Origin: CAZXYF01 sp964644705 | GTDB lineage: Bacteria > Planctomycetota > Brocadiia > SM23-32 | NCBI GenBank assembly: GCA_964644705.1 | Contig: CAZXYF010000073.1 | Span: 1 to 14,020 of the forward strand | DNA length: 14,020 bases | Direction of reading: 5' to 3' | Shown here: in pieces, positions 1-7,655 of the stretch | Layout: every line of letters begins with the position of its first letter | How positions within the stretch are numbered: the first letter of the stretch is position 1 | Translations under genes and position numbers: made by a program | The notes under the pieces: model-generated | Databases searched by the model: none | Told to the model about the DNA's origin: nothing | What the model saw: only the letters and a program-made list of their open reading frames with translations

Positions 1-365
1 TTCCAGGCCTTGTTTTTGGATAACATGCGTTTTAGGAGGCGCTATCGCACTCGTCTTGGTGATTCAAGTCAAAACAGGAACGGACTTTATTCTGCCCGCT
101 TAGGTTCTAAATCCGTTACGGATAGACAGGGGCATTCCGCGGTCATGATTTGTCCCGAGGGCGCCGCTTGCTCCCACATCTTCTCAGCCAGCGAGTGGCG
201 TAAGGAAGAACCAGGCCAGCCGTTTCGCCGGCAAACGCCGCGGTGCTGCTGACGGGAAGACATTGGATTGCGTTGTTCATTGGAAGATGCTATAAAAGGA
301 TCGATGCTTGAAAAGCAAATTTCTATCCTTTTTCCCTTTTGGCGCCCTTCTGACGGGTCCACCAT
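1..365. other. No supportable gene; upstream flank of the methyltransferase
   Basis: Open frames exist on both strands here (10-252 on plus, 87-365 on minus). Neither shows a domain I recognise, a credible ribosome binding site or natural-looking composition, and they overlap each other. The stretch may hold the eroded end of a gene lying outside the window. The only element I support is the promoter candidate at 268-296. Confidence 0.5.
268..296 (+). promoter_or_regulatory. Sigma70-type promoter candidate for the methyltransferase
   Basis: TTGCGT at 268-273, a 17-bp spacer and TATAAA at 291-296 match a housekeeping promoter (3/6 and 5/6 to consensus). Transcription would begin near 303 and leave about 60 nt before the ATG at 366. 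Position and spacing support it; nothing shows use or regulation. Confidence 0.5.
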
Positions 366-1343
366 ATGACAGCAATCGATCTTTCAGCCCACATTCCCGA
401 CGGTTTTCGTGATCTGGAGAATCCGCAGACCGATATCCCCGCCCTTGCCCGGAACCCGAAAGCGGCGGCCTCCATTGAACGGGCGGTTCGGGATATCCCA
501 ACGCATCATCATTTGATGCGGGGAGACAGTCGTCAGTTGTCTGATATTGACCCCGAGAGTATTGCGCTTGTGGTGACTTCCCCGCCTTACTGGAATCTGA
601 AAGAGTACCGGGACGAAGATGGGCAATTAGGCCACATAGACGACTATGAAGACTTTCTCAGTCAATTGGATCAGGTGTGGGAGGAATGCCACAGACTTCT
701 CGTACCCGGTGGTCGAATGTGTATAGTGGTGGGGGATGTGTGTCTGAGTCGACGCAGGCACGGTCGGCATCGCGTTGTTCCGCTCCATGCCTCCATTCAG
801 GAGCATTGTCGGGAGATTGGATTTGACAATCTCTCCGGTATCTACTGGTACAAGATCAGCAATGCTACGACAGAGTCGGGTGGGGGAGGGAGATTTCTCG
901 GCAAACCCTACGAGCCCGGAGCGGTGCTGAAAAATGACGTGGAGTTCATCCTGATGCAGCGGAAGCCCGGCAGCTACCGCAGTCCCTCGATCTCGGCCCG
1001 GATTCTCTCTGTCATCGAGGCTAATAACTTCCAGAAGTGGTTCCGACAAGTCTGGACCGACATACGGGGGGAGTCGACGGCCAATCATCCAGCCCCTTTT
1101 CCCCTGAAGCTGGCCGAACGGTTGGTCAGGATGTTCTCTTTCGTGGGGGATACGGTACTGGACCCTTTTATGGGAACCGGGACTACCAACTTTGCCGCCT
1201 CCCGATGGGGCAGGAACTCGGTAGGTATTGAGATCGATCCGGTCTATTACGATAAAGCTCGGAACCGGCTGGACGAAGCCAATCAGGGTCTTTTCAGCCA
1301 CCGGGGAGTGGAGATCGAAGAGACCAGGGGAGCGTACGCATGA
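366..1343 (+). CDS. Beta-class DNA methyltransferase (N4-cytosine or N6-adenine type)
   Basis: A 325-residue S-adenosylmethionine-dependent DNA methyltransferase. The catalytic motif TSPPYW lies at residues 71-76 and the SAM-binding motif DPFMGTGTT at 266-274, followed by a GIEIDPVYY stretch. Catalytic motif before SAM motif is the beta-class order. SPPY rather than DPPY is more usual for N4-cytosine enzymes, but N6-adenine enzymes with this motif exist, so the modified base is not settled. The target-recognition part should lie between the motifs, roughly residues 100-250. Length is normal for the family and the protein seems intact. The ATG at 366 has only a weak Shine-Dalgarno sequence (ACGGGT). 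No recognisable endonuclease gene lies beside it, so it looks like an orphan or the survivor of a restriction-modification pair. Its stop overlaps the start of a 58-codon frame (ATGA). Confidence 0.92.
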   Translation: MTAIDLSAHIPDGFRDLENPQTDIPALARNPKAAASIERAVRDIPTHHHLMRGDSRQLSDIDPESIALVVTSPPYWNLKEYRDEDGQLGHIDDYEDFLSQLDQVWEECHRLLVPGGRMCIVVGDVCLSRRRHGRHRVVPLHASIQEHCREIGFDNLSGIYWYKISNATTESGGGGRFLGKPYEPGAVLKNDVEFILMQRKPGSYRSPSISARILSVIEANNFQKWFRQVWTDIRGESTANHPAPFPLKLAERLVRMFSFVGDTVLDPFMGTGTTNFAASRWGRNSVGIEIDPVYYDKARNRLDEANQGLFSHRGVEIEETRGAYA

Positions 1344-1516
1344 CAGACACATTCGATCGGTTGGATGTTTTCTTCTTCTGGCGTTTCTTCTCGCCCCGTT
1401 GGGATGCGACCGAGGCCGACACCGTTTTGATGTCATCGAGGGATTGTTTGAACTCTTTTGCCTGCTTTTTCGGTGGGGTTAGGGGGCATCTGCTTGACAG
1501 GAAGTGGTTGGTGTAG
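1340..1516 (+). CDS. Short ORF translationally coupled to the methyltransferase; possible remnant
   Basis: A 58-codon frame starts at the ATG that overlaps the methyltransferase stop (ATGA, 1340-1343) and ends with TAG at 1514-1516. Stop-start overlaps of this kind are common in co-translated gene pairs, including restriction-modification pairs. The predicted peptide (begins MTDTFDRLDVFFFWRFF) is rich in Phe, Trp and Arg, and I recognise no domain. It may be the stump of a lost endonuclease or partner, or chance. A lysine-rich frame also runs antisense through 1294-1539. Nothing else supports either one. Confidence 0.22.
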   Translation: MTDTFDRLDVFFFWRFFSPRWDATEADTVLMSSRDCLNSFACFFGGVRGHLLDRKWLV

Positions 1517-1801
1517 TACAAACTGAAACATCGTGTCACTCGATGCTGAGCGGATTGTGATTCATGGCGTGAGGTTTATAGCGCACCCTGGGAATCCGTT
1601 CTTTGGGGGCTGTGCAAAATGCAAGGATGCAGGGATTGAGTTTGGACTTTGGTATCTTTGAATCAGCGTATCCCTGTGTATCTTCCGGGCAGGATAGAGT
1701 GAGAACAGGACCTATGGAGGCGGCTCTGAAGGATTGAGATACTCATGAAAGACCGCTTGGCTGCGCCACAGTGCGTCGAAGCTATATATTTTTGGCCAGG
1801 A
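1517..1801. other. Intergenic stretch with no gene seen
   Basis: The frames here on either strand are short and uncharacteristic. The 11-mer GATGCTGAGCG occurs at 1542-1552 and again at 1830-1840, the second copy lying just downstream of the receptor promoter candidate. Weak stem potential exists around 1753-1782 (GCTT paired with AAGC enclosing CGC and GCG). I found no tRNA and no clear terminator for the methyltransferase. Confidence 0.45.
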
Positions 1802-1829
1802 GTGACACGAAAAAAGAGAACGTGATAAT
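1802..1829 (+). promoter_or_regulatory. Sigma70-type promoter candidate for the receptor-transporter operon
   Basis: GTGACA at 1802-1807, a 16-bp spacer and GATAAT at 1824-1829 each match the consensus at 5/6. A start near 1836 would give a 5' leader of about 160 nt before the receptor ATG at 1996. That leader would contain the hairpin at 1862-1907. This is the best promoter I can find upstream of the seven-gene operon. Confidence 0.5.
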
Positions 1830-1855
1830 GATGCTGAGCGTTCACTGAAAGAGAT

Positions 1856-1907
1856 AAAAAAGCCGGAAGAGCGGCAGCTCCCGTCAGAGAATCCGCCGTC
1901 TTCCGGC
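1856..1907 (-). terminator. Strong hairpin; reads as an intrinsic terminator on the minus strand, inside the operon leader
   Basis: GCCGGAAGA at 1862-1870 pairs perfectly with TCTTCCGGC at 1899-1907. The stem can extend inward through GCGG against CCGC with one bulge. Six A residues at 1856-1861 abut the left arm, so leftward transcription meets a GC-rich stem followed by six T, the classic intrinsic terminator form. Rightward transcription has no T-tract after the stem. No leftward gene ends here, so it may block antisense transcription or be the basal stem of a structured leader RNA for the operon. Confidence 0.5.
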
Positions 1908-1942
1908 ATGCCGATGGTTTCCCACCTGACATGTTACACACT

Positions 1943-1953
1943 ACCCGTCGGGT
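1943..1953. promoter_or_regulatory. Inverted repeat in the leader, possible operator
   Basis: ACCCG-T-CGGGT is a perfect 5-bp inverted repeat with a one-base centre, about 43 bp before the receptor start. One base is too short for an RNA hairpin loop, so a DNA-binding half-site arrangement is more plausible if it matters at all. It is short enough to be chance. Confidence 0.2.
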
Positions 1954-1995
1954 GCGGAAGAGTCAACATGAACTTTTGTGTCCGAAAGGTAGAAC

Positions 1996-4170
1996 ATGTG
2001 GTATTGGAGACGATTGCTGGTGTTTGGGTTGATCACGATGATTCTGTGTGGTGGTGTCGCGGTGGCAGAAAAACCGTCAACAAAACAGGGATCGAACGAA
2101 GAAACCGAGCCGGACGCCATGCGTATGGAAAATGTGGAAGTGGTGGGAGAACGAGAGGGGGGATGGGATTTTGATGAGGTCTTTGAGTTGAAGGAAATCC
2201 AGAAATTAGAGACGAGTAATACGGTTGAAGGGTTACTGGAAAATACTGCAGGCGTCAATCTGCGACGCCAGCGTTTTTCGGGCAACGAGAATCAGAGGTT
2301 GCGGATCCGCGGGTTCGATGAATCGCGGTCCCGCATACTTTTGAATGGACGTAATTTACATGGCTCGGGAGTGTTTGGGGGATATTATGTGGATTGGGAT
2401 TCACTTTCGCTGGCAGACGTCCGGCGGGTGGAGCTTATACGTGGCGCCGGGCCGGCCAAATATGGCAACAATCTCGGCGGTGTTCTCAACGTTGTGACAA
2501 AGCGCGGTTCGGGCGATCCTCGCACGGTGCTGAATTTACGTGGTGGTCTGATCGACGAAGATTCGCGGGACGAAATGTGGAACGGTCAGATATCCCACCT
2601 GGGGGGATACGGTCCGTTACTCTACAGCTTTTCTTATGGCCATCACGATTCGAATGGATATCTTCGCAATGCCTACAGCCACCGCGATCTGGTTTCGGGC
2701 AGCATCACCTATGGAATCACGGAACATCTCGATTTTACGCTGGCGGGTCGATACAACAACAACGAGTCGGGAATGATAATTAGAAACCAGCCGGGTGATC
2801 CCTTTTTCGATTCAGATGAGCCGGTGGCACTGGGAGGTTTTCTGGGCGGCCCGGGATTGCCGTTTAAAGGGGGGCGTTACGCGGCCGGAGACGGGAGTCA
2901 CTGGCGCGATGAACGGATCAACCTGGATGGGTGCCTCTCCTATGATACCGAACCATTCGGTTTCGATCTGCGTGCCTTCTACATGGACCAGTCCCGGAAG
3001 GAACGATTTTTCTCGATCAGTGAGTCGGATAAACTGGTTTTCGCGCGTGAGTCGGTGCCGGAGAAGGATAACTGGGGCTGGCGAGTCGATTTTGAAAACG
3101 TCCTGGCGGACGGGGCACATACCGTTGAATACGGGGTCCAGGGGACGTATCTGGGATACGGCGACATCGATGTGAAAATGTTCGATCCGGATTATTTCAT
3201 CAATCCCCGCGGTCCGCTGCCACCCAATCCCCACCCTAATCTAACCGATACTGAGGGTAAAGACACCATTACGGAGTGGGAGGGGGCGTATGTTCAGGAC
3301 ACCTGGGAGGTGGCTCCGTGGCTGGATCTGAAACCCGGAATCCGTTTCGATCAGTTTAAGGCGGAACCGGCTGCTGCGGGGCAGGTGCGGATGGATGAAA
3401 ACAAACTGAGTCCCAGGTTCGCGGCTACTGTTTATCCATGGCGGGGCGGCCACGTTACGGGGCGTTACGCGCGGGCGTACCGTTTCCCGACCATTCCGGA
3501 ATATTACTGGTGGAATGCGGGTTTTCAGCCGCCCGGGCGTAAGAAGCTTACCTCCGAACAGGCGGATCAGTTTGAACTGGAGATTGGCCATGAATTTTCC
3601 GCGGGAACTCGTATCACCGTCCGCGGGTATTATTACGACGTGGAGGATTACATCCGAACCATTTTCGGCTACAGGCCGAGCCGTGTGGTGTACAATATCG
3701 ACAGTGTGGAGTTTCACGGCGTGGAAGTCGAAGTGTCGCAACAACTCCCTCATCATTTTCGTCTCTGGGCCAATTATACCTTTCAAAATACCAAGAAACA
3801 CGGTGATGTGCTCGATAGCAGCGGGCGTCTCACGGATGAGCTGGTGGAGTTGCCGGAAAACAAGTTCAATTTCGGCCTGGCGTATGAGCAACCAGAAGGA
3901 CTGGTGGCGGGACTGACACTGCGATACGTGGGAAACAGGCAGGAAATTCGCGGGGATTTGTCAACGCCCGGCGGGAGTTATCTCGAAAATGTGGATCAGT
4001 TTGCGGATCTGGATTTCAACATGAGCTACCCAATATTCCAGGAAGAAAATGGTGTGGATGTTCGGTGGGAATTGACTCTCGACAACATACTGGATCAGCA
4101 CTACGAAGAGGAGTTCGGATATCCGCATCCCGGCACGACGTTGATGACGGGTTTGCGTGTTACTTTTTGA
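1996..4170 (+). CDS. TonB-dependent outer-membrane receptor
   Basis: A 724-residue TonB-dependent receptor, expected to import a scarce ligand across the outer membrane using energy from TonB-ExbB-ExbD. A signal peptide (MWYWRRLLVFGLITMILCGG) probably ends at VAVA, residues 21-24. A TonB-box-like ENVEVVGE is at 45-52. The plug domain runs to about residue 171, with typical LRIRGFDESRSRILLNG and GPAKYGNNLGGVLNVVTKRG segments. The rest is the beta-barrel, with many alternating aromatic strands and a C-terminal Phe (GLRVTF), as outer-membrane proteins require. Length is normal for the family. GAAAGG about 8 nt upstream supports the ATG. It heads the operon, with the FmdE gene 15 bp downstream. 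The barrel alone does not reveal the ligand; cobalamin, siderophore and metal-chelate receptors share this architecture. Confidence 0.95.
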   Translation: MWYWRRLLVFGLITMILCGGVAVAEKPSTKQGSNEETEPDAMRMENVEVVGEREGGWDFDEVFELKEIQKLETSNTVEGLLENTAGVNLRRQRFSGNENQRLRIRGFDESRSRILLNGRNLHGSGVFGGYYVDWDSLSLADVRRVELIRGAGPAKYGNNLGGVLNVVTKRGSGDPRTVLNLRGGLIDEDSRDEMWNGQISHLGGYGPLLYSFSYGHHDSNGYLRNAYSHRDLVSGSITYGITEHLDFTLAGRYNNNESGMIIRNQPGDPFFDSDEPVALGGFLGGPGLPFKGGRYAAGDGSHWRDERINLDGCLSYDTEPFGFDLRAFYMDQSRKERFFSISESDKLVFARESVPEKDNWGWRVDFENVLADGAHTVEYGVQGTYLGYGDIDVKMFDPDYFINPRGPLPPNPHPNLTDTEGKDTITEWEGAYVQDTWEVAPWLDLKPGIRFDQFKAEPAAAGQVRMDENKLSPRFAATVYPWRGGHVTGRYARAYRFPTIPEYYWWNAGFQPPGRKKLTSEQADQFELEIGHEFSAGTRITVRGYYYDVEDYIRTIFGYRPSRVVYNIDSVEFHGVEVEVSQQLPHHFRLWANYTFQNTKKHGDVLDSSGRLTDELVELPENKFNFGLAYEQPEGLVAGLTLRYVGNRQEIRGDLSTPGGSYLENVDQFADLDFNMSYPIFQEENGVDVRWELTLDNILDQHYEEEFGYPHPGTTLMTGLRVTF

Positions 4171-4185
4171 CAGTGAAAGGAGTTG

Positions 4186-4887
4186 ATGGTGAAACTCAAC
4201 CCGAGAGAGAATATTGAAAACATGCTCAAAGACGACGACCTGCATGGTCTGCTCGACCGTGCGGCGGAGATTCACGGACATTACTGTCCCGGACTGGCGT
4301 CGGGGGTGAAAGCGGCCGCGATCGGTTGCAATCGTCTCGACCTGATCAGCAGTGAAGGCATGGAGAAGGTGATGGCGGTTGTGGAGTGCAACAACTGTTT
4401 TGTGGACGGCATTCAGGCCGTTGCCGGCTGCACGCTGGGCAACAACGCTCTGATTTACCGCGATCTCGGCAAAACCGCCGTCACGTTATACCGCCGCGGT
4501 GGGGAGTCCGGCCTGCGACTCCGGCTGCTGGATTTCCAGGTGGGGCAGGACGAGGAGGAACAGGCGGAGGCGGAGCGGCTGTTCGATAAGGCCGTCAAAC
4601 GACGCGAAGAATTGACCGAACAGGAGGATCAACGGTTCACCGAACTGTGGCGAAAGGGTTCCCGCAACCTCCTCGATCAGTCTGATGAAGAGGTGTTCGA
4701 GATCAAAAAGGTGGATGTGGAGGAGGTGTCTTACGCGCCGATATTCGACCCCGCGAAGTGTTCCATCTGCGGGGAAAACGTGATGGAGACGCGTGCGCGA
4801 CTGCGAGACGGAGAGCCGGTCTGCCTTTCCTGCACCGAGGAACGGCACTGGCTGGTGCACGGTGCGGGGATTACGGTCTCAAGCTAA
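4186..4887 (+). CDS. FmdE-family protein with C-terminal zinc ribbon (predicted cytoplasmic)
   Basis: A 233-residue protein of the FmdE family (formylmethanofuran dehydrogenase subunit E-like). The N-terminal FmdE signature HGHYCPG lies at residues 30-36 and ECNNCFVDGIQAVAGC at 67-82. Together they supply the His and Cys residues typical of its metal site. A charged, probably helical linker (about 125-180) leads to a four-cysteine zinc ribbon: C192, C195, C213, C216. No signal peptide or membrane segment is seen, so it should act in the cytoplasm. AAGGAG (4177-4182) lies only 3 nt before the ATG at 4186 and 6 nt before an in-frame GTG at 4189. Either could be used; a TTG at 4183 is unlikely. 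FmdE genes were first known from molybdenum/tungsten enzyme operons, but most bacterial members have no proven function. Inside a transporter operon it may receive or process the imported ligand. Confidence 0.88.
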   Translation: MVKLNPRENIENMLKDDDLHGLLDRAAEIHGHYCPGLASGVKAAAIGCNRLDLISSEGMEKVMAVVECNNCFVDGIQAVAGCTLGNNALIYRDLGKTAVTLYRRGGESGLRLRLLDFQVGQDEEEQAEAERLFDKAVKRREELTEQEDQRFTELWRKGSRNLLDQSDEEVFEIKKVDVEEVSYAPIFDPAKCSICGENVMETRARLRDGEPVCLSCTEERHWLVHGAGITVSS

Positions 4888-4918
4888 ACACGGATTTCAT
4901 TTATCAAGGAAATTAGAT

Positions 4919-6010
4919 ATGCAGAAGCTCAAGATAACATGTTGCCTGATGCTGGCGCTCGTTCTCGCTTCGTGCGGGATGACACGGAAAAAGGGTGTCG
5001 GTTCCGAAGGTAAATTGACGAACACGTGGCAGAAAGCGGCGGGCAGAGCACTGGCGGACGGTATGAGCGCACTCAAAGCGGAGAAAGGACAGGCGGATCT
5101 GCTCATTCTGACCAATGCCGGATGTGCGAGGGCGAACGGCGACTGTACAATATCCCTGGCGGACATCGCGCGGCGCCGCACCGGCTGCACCGTCGGCACC
5201 GGGTCACTTTTGTTTGTGCACGCACCGGACTCGGCCCCTCTCTGGTTTACTCTCTTTCGGTCCCACACGCACGAAGCTGTTTTCGCCGTGTGGAACGGGG
5301 AGGGGTTTGAGCGCCAGAAGTTGGATTTATCTCCCGATCACATCCTGGCGCCGGAGAATTGGAAGAACGCTTCCGAGGGGCCCGCCGGTAAAAAGCTTTT
5401 CCAGGTCGTTTCCTTTTGCCTGGTATGGTCGGAGGCTCCATCGTGGGGGCTTCTCAAGAGTTCCGAACTGCACAACCACATCTGCCCCGGGGTGAACGCC
5501 GGCTACGTGCTGGCGGAGTATATCAAGCGGCAGTTTCCCCTTGAGCAGGGGCAGAAGTACACGTTCATGGCGGCGCCGCCGTCCTGCCCGGTGGACGCCA
5601 TTCAGACCGTTTTCGATGCGACGGGTGGGAAGCGCAGCATGTTTACCGTGCAGGTGAGCGAAAAGTCTCTGTCGGAGCATTTTCAAGGTGAGATCCAACC
5701 GACGCTGATTGCTATGCGATCCGGCGGAAAGAGTGCGCAGTGCGACGGTCTGGTCCTGGGCTTTGATTGGGAACAGAACTGCACGCAGCTTGGCATGGAC
5801 CGTGGGAACTTCAGCCCTCCCGGCGGCAAGTCGAATCCTTTGTTTTTCATCTCTCGGGCAAAGGCCGCCTGGAAGATGGCGGCCATGCCGATGGAGAAAA
5901 AGCTTCTCTGCGTCAAGGTTCTTCGACGCTTCTCCGGCGAGATGGGACTGGTTCGGGAGATCACCCGAGCACAAAGTGATCCATACGACGTCATTGAGCA
6001 TCATAAGTGA
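4919..6010 (+). CDS. FmdE-family lipoprotein (predicted exported)
   Basis: A 363-residue protein with a lipoprotein signal: basic start, hydrophobic stretch, then lipobox LASC with the acylated Cys at residue 19 followed by Gly. AAGGA 8 nt upstream fixes the ATG at 4919; the frame stays open further left into the previous gene, but without support. Residues about 55-180 (LLILTNAGCARANGDC, then APLWFTLF) form an N-terminal region that I recall from larger exported FmdE-like proteins of methanogens and other anaerobes. The FmdE signature HNHICPG is at 185-191, and APPSCPVDAIQ (Cys223) replaces the ECNNC segment of its cytoplasmic neighbour. The C-terminal zinc ribbon is absent. It should sit in the periplasm on a lipid anchor, possibly passing ligand between the receptor and the binding protein. 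Function is inferred from family and context only. Confidence 0.85.
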   Translation: MQKLKITCCLMLALVLASCGMTRKKGVGSEGKLTNTWQKAAGRALADGMSALKAEKGQADLLILTNAGCARANGDCTISLADIARRRTGCTVGTGSLLFVHAPDSAPLWFTLFRSHTHEAVFAVWNGEGFERQKLDLSPDHILAPENWKNASEGPAGKKLFQVVSFCLVWSEAPSWGLLKSSELHNHICPGVNAGYVLAEYIKRQFPLEQGQKYTFMAAPPSCPVDAIQTVFDATGGKRSMFTVQVSEKSLSEHFQGEIQPTLIAMRSGGKSAQCDGLVLGFDWEQNCTQLGMDRGNFSPPGGKSNPLFFISRAKAAWKMAAMPMEKKLLCVKVLRRFSGEMGLVREITRAQSDPYDVIEHHK

Positions 6011-6022
6011 GGAACAACAGGC

Positions 6023-7648
6023 ATGAGAATGACAAAAAAACTCCGGCTCATCCTGATTGCGCTGGCATTCTGTGTGGCGTTCGGCATAATAGGTATCCCT
6101 GTGTTCTCTGGAAAGGAAACGGACCGTGAGAACACGAAGTCGCACCTTTCCACCTATACCATCGCTGATGCGACCGGCGACTGGGGATACCCCACACCAT
6201 ACGGCATGTATCCGCGTGGCCCCGGTTACATACGTATGAGTTTCATCTTCGATACGCTTCTGTGGAAAAACGAAAAGGGACTGACCGGGGCGCTCGCCGA
6301 AGAGTGGAGTTATGACCGGAAGGAAAATTCATATCGGTTCAGGCTCCGGCCGGATCTGAACTGGCATGACGGGCAGGATCTGACCGCCGAGGATGTTGTT
6401 TTTACCTTCAAATATCTGCGCAATCATCCCTGGCCGTGGATGAAATCCGGGGTGGTGGAGGAGGCAACGGCCGTTGATCCCCGGACGGTTGAAATTACCC
6501 TCACGAATCCCTACGCACCGTTTTTGACCAATATTGCCGGTACGCTCCCCATTCTTCCGCGCCATATCTGGCGGGAGGTGGAAGATCCCGAGAAGTTCCG
6601 GGGAAAAAAGGCGGTCATCGGGAGCGGGCCGTTCCGGCTGAAGGATTACGACCCCGCCCATGGAAGTTATCTTTTTACGGCTTGGGATGATTACTACCGG
6701 GGGGAACCGAGAGTGCAGCGCATCAGTTTCCGAAAATACAGCGAGGAGATGACACCGACGGCGCTGCGCACCGGGAAAGTTGACGCCGGGTCGGTGCCCC
6801 CGGAAACGGTGGAGGAACTGAAACGGGCCGGGCTTCAGGTGCTGACCCAGCCCCCCGTATGGGCGGCAAAGCTGATGATCAACCATGACAAATCGCGATT
6901 ATCACGCAGAAAACTCCGGCAGGCACTGGCGTATGCTATCGACCGGGAGCGGCTGGTGAAGATCGTGCGACGCGGACACGGTATTGCGGGCAGTGCGGGA
7001 TTGATCCCCCCCACGAGCGAGTTCTGGCATAATCCGGATGTCCGGCAATATAAACACGATCTGAATAAGGCAAGGGAGCGCTTGCGGGAACTGGGATACA
7101 CCCCCAGCGATGATGGAGTGTTTGCGAAGGAGGGAAAGCCACTGGAGTTTGAGCTCCTGGTCTCTCCGGAGCGGCAGGAGTTCGCCCGGCTGGCCGAGAT
7201 GTTGAAAGGTCAACTCGAACGGGCGGGCATCGCGGTGACCATCCGGAGTGTGGAGGCGAAGATGCTGGATTCGATGCTCAAGAACCACCGTTTTGAGCTG
7301 GCCCTGAGCGGACATGGCGGGTTGGGTGGTGATCCGGAGATTCTGAGCAAAATGATCACGGGAAACAGTTTCAACAGTGCCCGGTACCGGAAAAACGAAG
7401 AACTGATGAAGCTCGTGCGCCGGCAAACCCGCCAGATGAACCGGTCGGAGCGACGGAAAACGGTGTTTCGCACGCAAAAAATTTATGCCAGGGAGGTCCC
7501 GGCAATCACGCTGTATCATCCCACGTGGTATTGGGCGCACGACGGATCGGTGGATCTCTCCTACACCCCCGGTGGTGTCGCACTGGGTATCCCGATCCCG
7601 CTGAATAAATGGTCTTTTGTGGGGCCGGACGCGGAGGAGGGCTCCTGA
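6023..7648 (+). CDS. ABC transporter substrate-binding protein, family 5 (peptide/nickel type)
   Basis: A 541-residue extracytoplasmic solute-binding protein of the DppA/OppA/NikA family (SBP_bac_5). Typical segments are visible: RMSFIFDTLLWKNEKG, LNWHDGQDLTAEDVVFTFKY, then LPILPRHIW, GSGPFRLKDYD, LRQALAYAIDRERLVK and a C-terminal AITLYHPTWYWAH. A single hydrophobic signal (residues about 6-28) follows MRMTKK. No lipobox is seen, so it is either cleaved and soluble or held by an uncleaved anchor. The family binds peptides, nickel or cobalt chelates, opines and other ligands, and the sequence does not reveal which. An ATG at 6029 in the same frame is an alternative start; GAGGA lies 8-12 nt upstream of the first ATG. 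The preceding gene ends 12 bp before and the permease gene starts 7 bp after. Confidence 0.93.
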   Translation: MRMTKKLRLILIALAFCVAFGIIGIPVFSGKETDRENTKSHLSTYTIADATGDWGYPTPYGMYPRGPGYIRMSFIFDTLLWKNEKGLTGALAEEWSYDRKENSYRFRLRPDLNWHDGQDLTAEDVVFTFKYLRNHPWPWMKSGVVEEATAVDPRTVEITLTNPYAPFLTNIAGTLPILPRHIWREVEDPEKFRGKKAVIGSGPFRLKDYDPAHGSYLFTAWDDYYRGEPRVQRISFRKYSEEMTPTALRTGKVDAGSVPPETVEELKRAGLQVLTQPPVWAAKLMINHDKSRLSRRKLRQALAYAIDRERLVKIVRRGHGIAGSAGLIPPTSEFWHNPDVRQYKHDLNKARERLRELGYTPSDDGVFAKEGKPLEFELLVSPERQEFARLAEMLKGQLERAGIAVTIRSVEAKMLDSMLKNHRFELALSGHGGLGGDPEILSKMITGNSFNSARYRKNEELMKLVRRQTRQMNRSERRKTVFRTQKIYAREVPAITLYHPTWYWAHDGSVDLSYTPGGVALGIPIPLNKWSFVGPDAEEGS

Positions 7649-7655
7649 GTCGAAC

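Noticed and set aside
627..1436. 269-codon open frame on the minus strand
   Set aside because: It lies opposite the methyltransferase, whose motifs are unambiguous. Its translation has no domain and a composition typical of an antisense shadow.
1663..1941. 92-codon open frame on the minus strand upstream of the receptor
   Set aside because: No ribosome site or domain. It crosses the hairpin and the operon promoter candidate.
1600..1995. Cobalamin riboswitch upstream of the TonB receptor
   Set aside because: GCCAGGAG at about 1796 and GCCACAG at about 1767 recall parts of the B12 box and core. However, the rest of the box, the GGTGCGAATCC-like element and their order are missing.
4183..4185. 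TTG start for the first FmdE gene
   Set aside because: It overlaps the edge of the AAGGAG ribosome site with no spacing. The ATG at 4186 or the GTG at 4189 is better placed.
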